DNA of 64,000 bases from Ga0077560 sp046330435 (GTDB taxonomy: Bacteria > Actinomycetota > Thermoleophilia > Miltoncostaeales > Miltoncostaeaceae). Both the position numbers and the translations under genes were made by a program. The stretch lies in contig JAXLST010000012.1 of the NCBI GenBank assembly GCA_046330435.1, positions 62,001-126,000 of the forward strand. The letters run 5' to 3'. Below, piece by piece: positions 1 through 7,656 of this stretch (position 1 is its first letter; each line of letters starts with the position of its first letter). The notes beneath the pieces were generated by a model. That model did not search any database. It saw only the letters and a list, made by a program, of their open reading frames with translations, and was not told where the DNA came from.

Positions 1-1098
1 CGGCGTCTCGTTGTCGCCGATGGTGGTCGTGTTCGCGCGGCCGTGCAGGCCCGTGGCGTTGAATCCCCAGCAGCGCACGGCACCGGCGGCGGTGGTCGCG
101 CAGGTGCTCTGCGTGCCCGCGCTGAGGGCGGCGACCTCGTCGCCCACGTTCACGGTCCCCGCCGTGCCCGCCGCCTCGTTGTCGCCGATGTCGCTGGTGT
201 TCCCATCGCCGAGGCGCCCGTCCGCGCCGACGCCCCAGCACCGGACCTCACCGGCGTCGCCCAGGGCGCAGGTGTGCGATCCGCCCGCGGCCACGGCCAC
301 GGCGTTCATCCCGCCCAGGTTCACCGGACCGGCCGACGAAGGGGTCTCGTCGTTCCCGATGTCGTTGGCGTTCCCATACCCCAGACGGCCGTTGCCGCCG
401 GCCCCCCAGCAGTACACCGATCCGCCCTCGACCACGGCGCACACGTGCGACTGCCCCGCCGACACGGCCACCGCGTGATGCCCGCCGAGGTTCACCGTGC
501 CGATCGTCGCCGGGGTCTCGTCGTCCCCGATGTTCAGGGTGTTGCCGCGGCCGAGCTGCCCGTGGTCGTTCCTGCCCCAGCACTTCACGTCACCGGTCTC
601 GATGACCACGCATGTCACCGCGGTCCCGGCGGTGATCGCCACCGCCGTGTGGCCGCCCAGGTTGACGGTGCCGGCCGCCGCCGGGGTCTCGTCGTCGCCG
701 ATCACATCGGTGTTCCCGTAGCCCAGGGCGCCATCGGTCCCGTCGCCCCAGCATGCGACGGCACCCGTGTCGAGGATGGCGCACGTGTGCCCGGAGCCGG
801 TCGCGATCTGGGTGGCGTCGTGGCCGCCCAGATCGACGGTGCCCGCGGTGGCCGGGGTCTCGTCGTCACCGACGTTCGACCCGTTGCCGTAACCGAGGCG
901 CCCCGCCATCGCGTCGCCCCAGCACACGACCCCGCCGTCCGAGCGGACCGCGCAGGAGTGGTTGCCGTCCACGTCGAGCCATCCGGCCTGGAAGGGCCGC
1001 AGCCCCGAGCTCGAGCGCTCCGCGGCGGCCGGCATGGCGGCGGCGAGGACGGCGACTGCCGCGGCGATGACCGCGATGGGGATGCGTGGGAGGCGCAC
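1..1098 (-). CDS. Secreted RCC1-repeat protein, C-terminus beyond the window
   Basis: Exported repeat protein of the RCC1 (beta-propeller) class; its partner is unknown. It starts at GTG 1098, with GGAG seven bases upstream, and begins with a Sec-type signal peptide (basic MRLPRIP, a hydrophobic Ala/Val/Ile stretch to about residue 24, then AMPAAA). From about residue 40 there are about six repeats of 55-57 residues, each with the order HTCAV, CWG, GRLGYGN, IGDDETP and VNLGGH. Each repeat has a Cys about ten residues before the Cys of CWG, so a disulphide per blade is possible (inference). The frame is still open at base 1, so a full seven-bladed propeller is likely but not visible. It is divergent from rpsA. 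Confidence 0.85.
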   Translation of the reverse strand, partial: MRLPRIPIAVIAAAVAVLAAAMPAAAERSSSGLRPFQAGWLDVDGNHSCAVRSDGGVVCWGDAMAGRLGYGNGSNVGDDETPATAGTVDLGGHDATQIATGSGHTCAILDTGAVACWGDGTDGALGYGNTDVIGDDETPAAAGTVNLGGHTAVAITAGTAVTCVVIETGDVKCWGRNDHGQLGRGNTLNIGDDETPATIGTVNLGGHHAVAVSAGQSHVCAVVEGGSVYCWGAGGNGRLGYGNANDIGNDETPSSAGPVNLGGMNAVAVAAGGSHTCALGDAGEVRCWGVGADGRLGDGNTSDIGDNEAAGTAGTVNVGDEVAALSAGTQSTCATTAAGAVRCWGFNATGLHGRANTTTIGDNETP

Positions 1099-1238
1099 GA
1101 GGGAACTCCGGTCCGGGGGACCCCGCCTGGCGGGGGAGCGGCGGTGGGCGCGCCGTCCCCACCAGATCGGCAGGTTCTCGCGGTTCCTCCACGCCCCCCG
1201 GGCGCCCCGGGAGGTGGTGCGGTGCCGGATCCCCGATG

Positions 1239-1244
1239 TAGACT
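1239..1244 (+). promoter_or_regulatory. Likely -10 element of rpsA
   Basis: TAGACT, a good TANNNT -10 hexamer, in the 227-bp gap between the divergent RCC1 gene and rpsA. It would give a leader of about 75 bases. No convincing -35 was seen. The rest of the gap holds no gene. Confidence 0.45.
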
Positions 1245-1325
1245 GCTCGTTCGCCCGATCGGCCGGGGGAGTCGCCCGTGCCGGTAAACCAACCGCAGTG
1301 CCAATTCCAAGGAACCCAACTGTCC

Positions 1326-2648
1326 ATGACCACTGAAACCGACGCTCCCGTCATCATCGATCTCGACACCCCGATCCGTCCCCTGGACGGCCCGGAGTAC
1401 ATCGAGGTCGACGGCGTGATGGTCCCGAACTACGACCTCACGATCCCGATCTTCAGCGAGGGTGACGTCGTCACCGGGAGGGTCGTCCGAATCGACAAGG
1501 ACGAGGTCCTCGTCGACATCGGTTACAAGAGCGAGGGGGTCATCCCCCTCAGCGAGCTGTCCATCCGCAAGAGCGTGAACGTCAACGAAGAGGTCTCGCT
1601 CGGCGAGATGGTCGACGCGCTGGTCATGACGAAGGAAGACCAGGACGGCCGGCTCATCCTCAGCAAGAAGCGCGCCCGCTTCGAGAAGGCGTGGAAGCGC
1701 ATCGAGGCGGCCGCCGCCGCCGGCGAGCACGTGGAGGGCACCGTCATCGAGGTCGTCAAGGGCGGCCTCATCCTCGACCTCGGCGTCCGCGGCTTCCTGC
1801 CCGCCTCGCTGGTCGACATCCGCCGCGTCCAGGACCTGGACGAGTTCCTTGGCCGGAAGCTCGAGTGCAAGGTCATCGAGCTCAACCGGAACCGCAACAA
1901 CGTCGTGCTGTCCCGCCGCGCCGTCCTCGAGGACGAGCGCCGCGAGGTGCGCCAGAAGATCCTGGACGAGCTGCAGCCCGGCCAGGTGGTCGAGGGCACC
2001 ATCTCGAACATCGTCGACTTCGGCGCGTTCGTGGACCTCGAGGGCATCGACGGCCTCATCCACATCTCCGAGCTGTCGTGGAGCCACGTCAACCACCCGT
2101 CCGAGGTGCTGGCGATCGGCGACAAGGTCGAGGTCAAGGTCCTCGACATCGACCGCGACCGGCAGCGGATCTCCCTGGGCCTCAAGCAGACCCAGGCGGA
2201 CCCGTGGCAGAGCGTCATCGACAACTTCGACGTCGGCGACGTGGTGGAGGGCAAGGTCACGAAGGTCGTCACCTTCGGCGCCTTCGTCGAGATCCACGCC
2301 GGCGTGGAGGGCCTGGTCCACATCAGCGAGCTCGCGTCGCACCACGTGGAGAACCCGCGTGAGGTCGTGAGCCAGGGCGACACCGTGTCCGTGCGGATCA
2401 TCGAGATCGACGCGGACCGCCGCCGCCTGTCGCTGTCCCTCAAGCGCGTCGCCGACAACGAGGCGATCCGCCCGCAGGGCGGCGAGGAGTACGGCGACGA
2501 CGACTCCTACGGTGAGGGCGAGTCCTACGACGAGGGCGAGTCGTACGACGAGGGCGAGTCCTACGAGGAGGGCGCCGCGGAGGGCTCCGAGGAGACCGCC
2601 GAGGAGGCCGCCGAGGTCGAGCCCGAGGCCGCCGACGACGACCAGTAG
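1326..2648 (+). CDS. rpsA: 30S ribosomal protein S1
   Basis: Ribosomal protein S1, which binds mRNA on the small subunit and helps initiation. It has 440 residues with four S1 OB-fold domains at about 45-112, 132-195, 216-286 and 303-372. The last two carry the typical pattern VEGTISNIVDFGAFVDLEG then GLIHISELSW. Four domains is usual for actinobacterial S1, against six in E. coli. The C-terminal 55 residues are very acidic, with tandem YDEGES units. I chose ATG 1326 (MTTETDAPV); AAGGA lies 12 bases upstream, rather far. An in-frame start at 1278 would add a 16-residue extension that does not look like S1. It is followed directly by coaE, an order common in actinobacteria. Confidence 0.96.
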   Translation: MTTETDAPVIIDLDTPIRPLDGPEYIEVDGVMVPNYDLTIPIFSEGDVVTGRVVRIDKDEVLVDIGYKSEGVIPLSELSIRKSVNVNEEVSLGEMVDALVMTKEDQDGRLILSKKRARFEKAWKRIEAAAAAGEHVEGTVIEVVKGGLILDLGVRGFLPASLVDIRRVQDLDEFLGRKLECKVIELNRNRNNVVLSRRAVLEDERREVRQKILDELQPGQVVEGTISNIVDFGAFVDLEGIDGLIHISELSWSHVNHPSEVLAIGDKVEVKVLDIDRDRQRISLGLKQTQADPWQSVIDNFDVGDVVEGKVTKVVTFGAFVEIHAGVEGLVHISELASHHVENPREVVSQGDTVSVRIIEIDADRRRLSLSLKRVADNEAIRPQGGEEYGDDDSYGEGESYDEGESYDEGESYEEGAAEGSEETAEEAAEVEPEAADDDQ

Positions 2649-2703
2649 CACCACCGCCGGGACCGCCGGAGCGGGCAGCGCCCCCTCCGGCGGTCCGGCG
2701 TGC

Positions 2704-3288
2704 CTGGGCCTCACCGGCGGCATCGGCTCGGGCAAGAGCGCTGCGCTGGACGCGTTCCGGCGCATGGGGGCCGCCACCCTCTCCAGCGACGCCGTCGTGC
2801 ACGGCCTCTACGCTCGTCCCGACGTGATCGCCGCCGTGACGGAGAGGTTCGGCAGTGACGTCCTCCGCCCGGACGGGTCGGTGGACCGTCCCGCGCTGGG
2901 CGCGCGGGCCTTCGCGGAGCCCGGCGGCATCCGCTTCCTCGAGGAGCTCCTGCACCCCCGCATCGGCCGGGCGCGGGAGGAGTGGGTCGCCCGCGAGCGG
3001 TCCGCGGACCCGCCGCCCCCGCTCCTGGTGTGCGAGGTGCCGCTGCTGTTCGAGGCGGGCCTGGCCGGCCTGTTCGACGCGGTGCTGGTGGTCACGGCGT
3101 CCGAGGACGTCCGCAGGGAGCGCGTGGAGGCCCGCGGCCAGGCGTTCTCCCAGCGGGCCGGCCTGCAGTGGGACGAGGACCGCAAGGTCGCCGCCGCCGA
3201 CCACGCATTCGTCAACGACGGCGGCCTCCCGGCCCTGGAGGCGTGGGTCGCGGACATGTTCGGCCGGTACGCCGGCCGGCGGGCATGA
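2704..3288 (+). CDS. coaE: Dephospho-CoA kinase (unusual start)
   Basis: Phosphorylates the 3'-OH of dephospho-CoA, the last step of CoA synthesis. It shows the P-loop GLTGGIGSGKS at its very N-terminus, the CoaE motif SSDAVVH shortly after, and VCEVPLLFEAG in the middle. About 194 residues fits the family. The start is unresolved: no ATG, GTG or TTG lies in frame between the rpsA stop (2648) and the P-loop. The only earlier standard start is GTG 2512, inside the rpsA acidic tail, which would add an Arg/Pro-rich run read out of frame from rpsA. I place the start at CTG 2704 because it leaves a normal CoaE N-terminus. A recoding link to rpsA or a lost base is also possible. The stop overlaps the ATG of the next gene. 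Confidence 0.85.
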   Translation: MGLTGGIGSGKSAALDAFRRMGAATLSSDAVVHGLYARPDVIAAVTERFGSDVLRPDGSVDRPALGARAFAEPGGIRFLEELLHPRIGRAREEWVARERSADPPPPLLVCEVPLLFEAGLAGLFDAVLVVTASEDVRRERVEARGQAFSQRAGLQWDEDRKVAAADHAFVNDGGLPALEAWVADMFGRYAGRRA

Positions 3289-3944
3289 CCGCGCTCACCC
3301 GGTCCCGGCCGCGGGTGCGGCTGCGCACCGTCGTCGGGGTGCTGCTCCTCGCCCTGCTCGCGCTGGGCTGGTGGCAGACCCACCAGCGGATGCCGGGGTG
3401 GTACGCGCGGCTCTGGTACCCGCTGCGCCACGAGAACGTCATCAACGAGGAGTCCCGGCGCCACGGCCTCGACCCGGCGCTGGTCGCGGCGGTCATCGAC
3501 ACCGAGAGCGGGTGGACGCCGGATGCGGTGTCCGGCGCCGGCGCGGTGGGGCTCATGCAGCTGCTGCCCGAGACCGCCCGGTACATCGCCTCGCGGCCCG
3601 ACCGGCCCAGCCCGGCCCCCGGCGAGCTCACCCGCCCGGAGGTGAACATCGCGTACGGCACCTGGTACCTGCGGTACCTGGTGGACCGCCACGACGGGCT
3701 CGCCGCGGCGCTCGCCGCCTACAACGCCGGGGAGCGGAACGTGGGGGACTGGGAGGACGCCGCCGCCGCCCAGGGCCGCCGCTTCGACGCGGACCGCGAC
3801 ATCCCGTTCCCCGAGACGCGGTCGTTCGTCCACAAGGTGCTGCGGGAGACCGCGATCTACCGGCGGGCGTACGCCGGTGAGCTGGGGCCTCCGGTCACCG
3901 GCCTCGCGCGCCGCCGGGGGTCGGCGGGCGCGCTGAGCCGTTGA
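3285..3944 (+). CDS. Membrane-anchored lytic transglycosylase (SLT domain)
   Basis: Cleaves the glycan strand of peptidoglycan with formation of 1,6-anhydroMurNAc (known for the family). It has 219 residues: a single N-terminal membrane segment at about 14-30 (VVGVLLLALLALGWW), then a goose-lysozyme-like SLT domain. The catalytic Glu is in IDTESGWTPDAVS, followed by GAVGLMQLLPETA and later ALAAYNAGERNV, all hallmark motifs of the Slt70 / MltE group. ATG 3285 overlaps the coaE stop by four bases (ATGA), so the two are probably translationally coupled. Confidence 0.92.
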   Translation: MTALTRSRPRVRLRTVVGVLLLALLALGWWQTHQRMPGWYARLWYPLRHENVINEESRRHGLDPALVAAVIDTESGWTPDAVSGAGAVGLMQLLPETARYIASRPDRPSPAPGELTRPEVNIAYGTWYLRYLVDRHDGLAAALAAYNAGERNVGDWEDAAAAQGRRFDADRDIPFPETRSFVHKVLRETAIYRRAYAGELGPPVTGLARRRGSAGALSR

Positions 3945-3956
3945 GGCCCGGCCCGG

Positions 3957-4355
3957 TCAGTCCTCGCGGCTGCCGGCCTGGATCATCTCGATGCGGTAGT
4001 CGTCCGGGTCCCGGACGAAGCAGATGCGGGACCCGCCGGGACGGCTCTGGTACGGGGGCTTCTCGGGGTGGATCCCGAACCCGGCCAGGCGCTCGAGCTC
4101 CGCGTCGAGGTCCGGGATCGACAGGGCGATGTGCCCGTAGCCGGTGCCCACCTCGTACGGCTCGGTGCGGCCGTCGTTGAGGGTGAGCTCCAGCCGGTCG
4201 GCGTCGCCCGGCAGGCCCAGGAAGATGACGGTGGCCGTGTCGCCGCCCACCCGCTTGCGGCCGCGCTCCTCGAAGCCCAGCGCCCGGTAGAACGCCAGTG
4301 ACCGCTCCTCGTCGAGGATGCGGATCATGGTGTGCAGGAGCTCGGTCGCCGGCAT
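3957..4355 (-). CDS. gloA: Glyoxalase I (lactoylglutathione lyase) family protein
   Basis: VOC-fold metalloenzyme of 132 residues, the normal size of bacterial GloA. The four metal ligands of the family are all present: His8 (ATELLHTMI), Glu in DRLELTLND, His in GYGHIALSI and Glu in YRIEMIQAG. The substrate would be a methylglyoxal-thiol adduct. Most actinobacteria use thiols other than glutathione, so the true thiol is unknown, although a GCS2 ligase is encoded at 33.2 kb. GGAGG lies five bases before ATG 4355. It is convergent with the transglycosylase gene, only 12 bases away. Confidence 0.88.
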   Translation of the reverse strand: MPATELLHTMIRILDEERSLAFYRALGFEERGRKRVGGDTATVIFLGLPGDADRLELTLNDGRTEPYEVGTGYGHIALSIPDLDAELERLAGFGIHPEKPPYQSRPGGSRICFVRDPDDYRIEMIQAGSRED

Positions 4356-4380
4356 TCGCGCCTCCGGGTCGGTCGGACGA

Positions 4381-5187
4381 TCAGGCCGTACGGTACCCCC
4401 AGCGGTGGAGGGTACGCGCGATCGCCCGCAGCATCCGGGGGTTGCGGGCGCCCTCGGCGGACCGCACCCGCGCCCAGGCGGCGCGCTGCACGCCCAGGCT
4501 CCCGGCGTCCGCCAGGTACGCGGCCAGCGCGTCCGCCACGGCCCGCCCCTCCCGGCGGCCCTGCCGGTAGCTGCCCCAGTTGCGCCGCATGCTGTGCCGC
4601 ACGACCGCGGGGTACGAGGAGGTCGCGTCGACGAGCCGGCCGGACCTGAAGCGCAGCACCTGCGCGGGGAACGCGCTGTCGGCGTAGCTCACCCCGAACG
4701 CGTACGCGAACCGGATGTCCACCCCCACGAACTCCGGGACGCCGTCCCCGTCGGCGTCGCGCAGGTCGCCGGCGATGTCGCCCCATTCGATGCGCAGGAG
4801 GCGATCCCGGGCCGCGCCGGCCGGGCGGTAGGCGATACGCCCCGAGTAGCAGCAGTGGGCGCCGTAGGAGAACCCGGTCACCACGACCTCGGGCGACCCG
4901 TCGGCGTCGAGGTCGACGACCCGCAGGGACCCCGGCTCCAGGAGGACGGGGGACACCAGCCCCAGACGGCGCTCGGGGAACACCTGCGGCGCGTCGGCGC
5001 CGCGCGTCACCGTCAGCGCGACGTGCTCCGCCAACGGCCCGGCGGGCGTGATGCGCGCCGCTGACGGCCAGGCCAGCTCGGCGTGGATGCCCGTGCCCTC
5101 GGCGATCATCACGCCGCCGTGCGCGGCCGCCGCCTGCCCGGCGGGGAGGACCGCGGCGAGTGCCGCCAGGAGGGGGAACCACCGCAT
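4381..5187 (-). CDS. Secreted FG-GAP/VCBS-like protein of unknown function
   Basis: Exported protein of 268 residues. It has a clear signal peptide (MRWFPLLAALAAVLPAGQA, cleavage after AAA near residue 22) and two Ca-binding-like segments, DLDADGSPEVVV and DADGDGVPEFV, as in FG-GAP integrin-type repeats. A CCYS motif follows the first. The C-terminal 70 residues are helical and Arg/Ala-rich. I recognise no enzyme domain. The ribosome binding site AAGGAG is six bases before ATG 5187. It is divergent from uvrB with an 81-base gap. Confidence 0.7.
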   Translation of the reverse strand: MRWFPLLAALAAVLPAGQAAAAHGGVMIAEGTGIHAELAWPSAARITPAGPLAEHVALTVTRGADAPQVFPERRLGLVSPVLLEPGSLRVVDLDADGSPEVVVTGFSYGAHCCYSGRIAYRPAGAARDRLLRIEWGDIAGDLRDADGDGVPEFVGVDIRFAYAFGVSYADSAFPAQVLRFRSGRLVDATSSYPAVVRHSMRRNWGSYRQGRREGRAVADALAAYLADAGSLGVQRAAWARVRSAEGARNPRMLRAIARTLHRWGYRTA

Positions 5188-5256
5188 GTCTCGCTCCTTC
5201 GTCCCGGGACCCGTCGGGTCCTCACGCTCCCAGGACCCCCGCGCCGCCCCCGGCGC

Positions 5257-5262
5257 TACATT
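5257..5262 (+). promoter_or_regulatory. Leaderless-type -10 of uvrB
   Basis: TACATT, then six bases, then the GTG start of uvrB; no Shine-Dalgarno sequence lies in between. This spacing predicts transcription starting at or beside the start codon. Confidence 0.5.
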
Positions 5263-5268
5263 GCCCCG

Positions 5269-7374
5269 GTGACCACCGCCACGTTCGAGCTCTCCACCGG
5301 CTTCGCCCCCACCGGGGACCAGCCGCAGGCGATCGCCGAGATCACCGCGGGCATCGAGCGCGCCGAGCGCTTCCAGACGCTGCTGGGGGTCACCGGGTCG
5401 GGCAAGACCTTCACGATGGCCAACGTCATCGCCCAGACCGGCCGTCCCGCGCTGGTGATCGCCCACAACAAGACCCTCGCCGCGCAGCTGTGCAACGAGT
5501 TCCGGGAGTTCCTCCCGGGCGCCGCCGTCGAGTACTTCGTCAGCTACTACGACTACTACCAGCCGGAGGCGTACATCGCCTCCACCGACACGTACATCGA
5601 GAAGGACAGCTCGATCAACGACGAGATCGACCGGCTGCGGCACGCCGCCACGGCGTCGCTGCTGGCCCGCCGGGACGTCGTCATCGTCGCGTCGGTGAGC
5701 TGCATCTACGGCCTCGGGTCCGCCGAGGTGTACCGGGACCGCGTGGTGCTGCTGACCGTGGGGGAGGAGTACCCCCGCGACCGCCTGTTCCGGCGGCTGG
5801 TGGAGGTCCAGTACCAGCGCAACGACACCGCCCTGGACCGCGGGCGGTTCCGGGTGCGCGGCGACGTGCTGGAGATCCAGCCGGCCTACTCGCAGACCGC
5901 GTTCCGGGTGTCGATGTTCGGCGACGAGGTCGAGAGCGTCACCGAGTTCGACCCGCTCACCGGCGAGGTGTTCTCCACGCCCAAGCACTGCGCGATCTAC
6001 CCGGCCACGCACTACGTGACCCCGCCGGACGTGATCGACCGGAGCCTCACGGAGATCCGCGCGGAGCTGGAGGCGCAGGTCGCGATGTTCGAGCAGCAGG
6101 GCAAGCTCGTGGAGGCCCACCGCCTACGGCAGCGCACCGAGTACGACATGGAGATGATCCGCGAGCTCGGCTTCTGCAGCGGCATCGAGAACTACTCGCG
6201 CATCCTCGACGGCCGCATGCCCGGGGAGCCGTCGCACACGCTCATCGACTTCTTCCCCGACGACTTCGTGTGCTTCATCGACGAGTCGCACAACACGATG
6301 GGCCAGCTGCGCGGCATGTACGAGGGCGACCGGTCCCGCAAGCTCGCCCTCATCGAGCACGGCTTCCGCCTGCCGTCCGCCCTGGACAACCGGCCGCTGC
6401 AGTTCGACGAGTTCCTGGAGCGCGTCCCGCAGATCGTGTTCGTCTCCGCGACGCCCGGTGAGTTCGAGCAGCGTTCCTCCGGCCACATCGTCGAGCAGAT
6501 CATCCGGCCCACGGGCCTCGTGGACCCGGAGGTCGAGGTCCGCCCGACCCAGAACCAGATCGACGACCTGCTGCGGGAGGTGCGCGACCGCACCGAGCGG
6601 GACGAGCGGGTCCTGGTGACCACGCTCACCAAGCGCATGGCGGAGGACCTCACCGAGTACCTGGCGGAGGCCGGCATCAAGGCCCGCTACCTGCACTCCG
6701 AGGTCGACACGCTCGAGCGCATCAAGATCGTCCGGGAGCTCCGCCTGGGCCAGTTCGACGTGCTGGTGGGCGTGAACCTCCTGCGGGAGGGGCTGGACCT
6801 GCCCGAGGTCACGCTGGTGGCGATCCTGGACGCCGACAAGGAGGGCTTCCTCCGCGGCACCACCTCGCTCATCCAGACCATCGGCCGCGCCGCCCGGAAC
6901 GTGGCGGGCCGCGTGATCATGTACGCCGACAAGCGCACGGAGGCGATGGAGACGGCGATCGCCGAGACCGAGCGCCGCCGGGCGATCCAGATGGCGTACA
7001 ACGCCGAGCACGGCATCACCCCCCAGTCGATCGTCAAGGGCGTCTCCGACATCGTGGAGCTGCTGGGGCTGGCGGAGACGGTCCCCACCAAGGGCAAGCG
7101 GGGGGCGCGGCGCATCCGCGAGGACGCGCAGTCCCGGACGCCCGAGGAGCTGCAGGCGCTGCTGGTGGATCTCGAGACCGAGATGTTCGCCGCGGCGGAG
7201 GACCTCAAGTTCGAGCAGGCCGCGGCGCTGCGCGACCAGATCACCGAGCTGCGCCGGGAGCTGGAACGGCGCGGCGTCGGGGGCGGCGCGACGGAGGACG
7301 AGCCGCCGGCACCGGCGCGGTCACGTGTGCCGGACGCGCCCACCGGCCAGCGGCGGAAGGGCCGCCGCCGGTGA
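5269..7374 (+). CDS. uvrB: Excinuclease ABC subunit B
   Basis: Damage-verifying helicase of nucleotide excision repair. It has 701 residues. Walker A GVTGSGKT is near residue 41, the beta-hairpin that clamps DNA (YYDYYQPEAYI) near 92, the DExH-type motif CFIDESHNT near 340 and the helicase C-terminal motif VGVNLLREGLDLPE near 503. A C-terminal UVR domain (FEQAAALRDQITELRREL), which contacts UvrC, precedes a short basic Pro/Arg tail. GTG 5269 was chosen because homology begins right after it (TFELSTGFAPTGDQPQAI) and because of the -10 just upstream; the open frame before it has no UvrB character. I see no LexA box, unlike uvrA at 12.2 kb. Confidence 0.97.
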   Translation: MTTATFELSTGFAPTGDQPQAIAEITAGIERAERFQTLLGVTGSGKTFTMANVIAQTGRPALVIAHNKTLAAQLCNEFREFLPGAAVEYFVSYYDYYQPEAYIASTDTYIEKDSSINDEIDRLRHAATASLLARRDVVIVASVSCIYGLGSAEVYRDRVVLLTVGEEYPRDRLFRRLVEVQYQRNDTALDRGRFRVRGDVLEIQPAYSQTAFRVSMFGDEVESVTEFDPLTGEVFSTPKHCAIYPATHYVTPPDVIDRSLTEIRAELEAQVAMFEQQGKLVEAHRLRQRTEYDMEMIRELGFCSGIENYSRILDGRMPGEPSHTLIDFFPDDFVCFIDESHNTMGQLRGMYEGDRSRKLALIEHGFRLPSALDNRPLQFDEFLERVPQIVFVSATPGEFEQRSSGHIVEQIIRPTGLVDPEVEVRPTQNQIDDLLREVRDRTERDERVLVTTLTKRMAEDLTEYLAEAGIKARYLHSEVDTLERIKIVRELRLGQFDVLVGVNLLREGLDLPEVTLVAILDADKEGFLRGTTSLIQTIGRAARNVAGRVIMYADKRTEAMETAIAETERRRAIQMAYNAEHGITPQSIVKGVSDIVELLGLAETVPTKGKRGARRIREDAQSRTPEELQALLVDLETEMFAAAEDLKFEQAAALRDQITELRRELERRGVGGGATEDEPPAPARSRVPDAPTGQRRKGRRR

Positions 7375-7613
7375 GCGAGTCCCCGGAGCTTCCCCCGGAC
7401 CTGGTGTTCCGGTGCGCGGCGGCCCCGGGACTGGACGAGGACGACCTGTTCGCCGCGATCCTCGGGCTCCCCGGGGACGGGGTGCTGTGGGGCCAGTCCC
7501 TGCCGCCGGTGCCGCCGGAGGCCGACGGATGGGACGAGGAACGGGAGCGCAGGCGCCGGCACGACGACCTGCTGCGCCGCTGGCGGCCCGTGGACGGCGG
7601 TCCCGCGGCCTGA
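7371..7613 (+). CDS. Small hypothetical protein
   Basis: 80-residue acidic protein that I do not recognise. Its GTG start (7371) overlaps the uvrB stop (GTGA), so it is probably translated together with uvrB. The middle is hydrophobic and Gly/Pro-rich (LDEDDLFAAILGLPGDGVLWG) and the C-terminal third is charged and likely helical (DEERERRRRHDDLLRRW). No Cys/His cluster, signal peptide or membrane segment was seen. Confidence 0.55.
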   Translation: MSESPELPPDLVFRCAAAPGLDEDDLFAAILGLPGDGVLWGQSLPPVPPEADGWDEERERRRRHDDLLRRWRPVDGGPAA

Positions 7614-7633
7614 ACGCCGGGGCCCGGGCGTTC
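7612..7633 (+). terminator. Hairpin at the end of the uvrB unit
   Basis: Perfect inverted repeat GAACGCC / GGCGTTC with an 8-base GC loop. It begins inside the stop codon of the small hypothetical gene. There is no T-run, as is common in actinobacteria. Confidence 0.4.
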
Positions 7634-7656
7634 ACCCCGGGGCGCGCCGCGCCGAT

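Noticed and set aside
2512..2703. A 64-residue N-terminal extension of CoaE
   Set aside because: It is Arg/Pro/Ser-rich text read out of frame from the rpsA tail. CoaE proteins begin a few residues before the P-loop.
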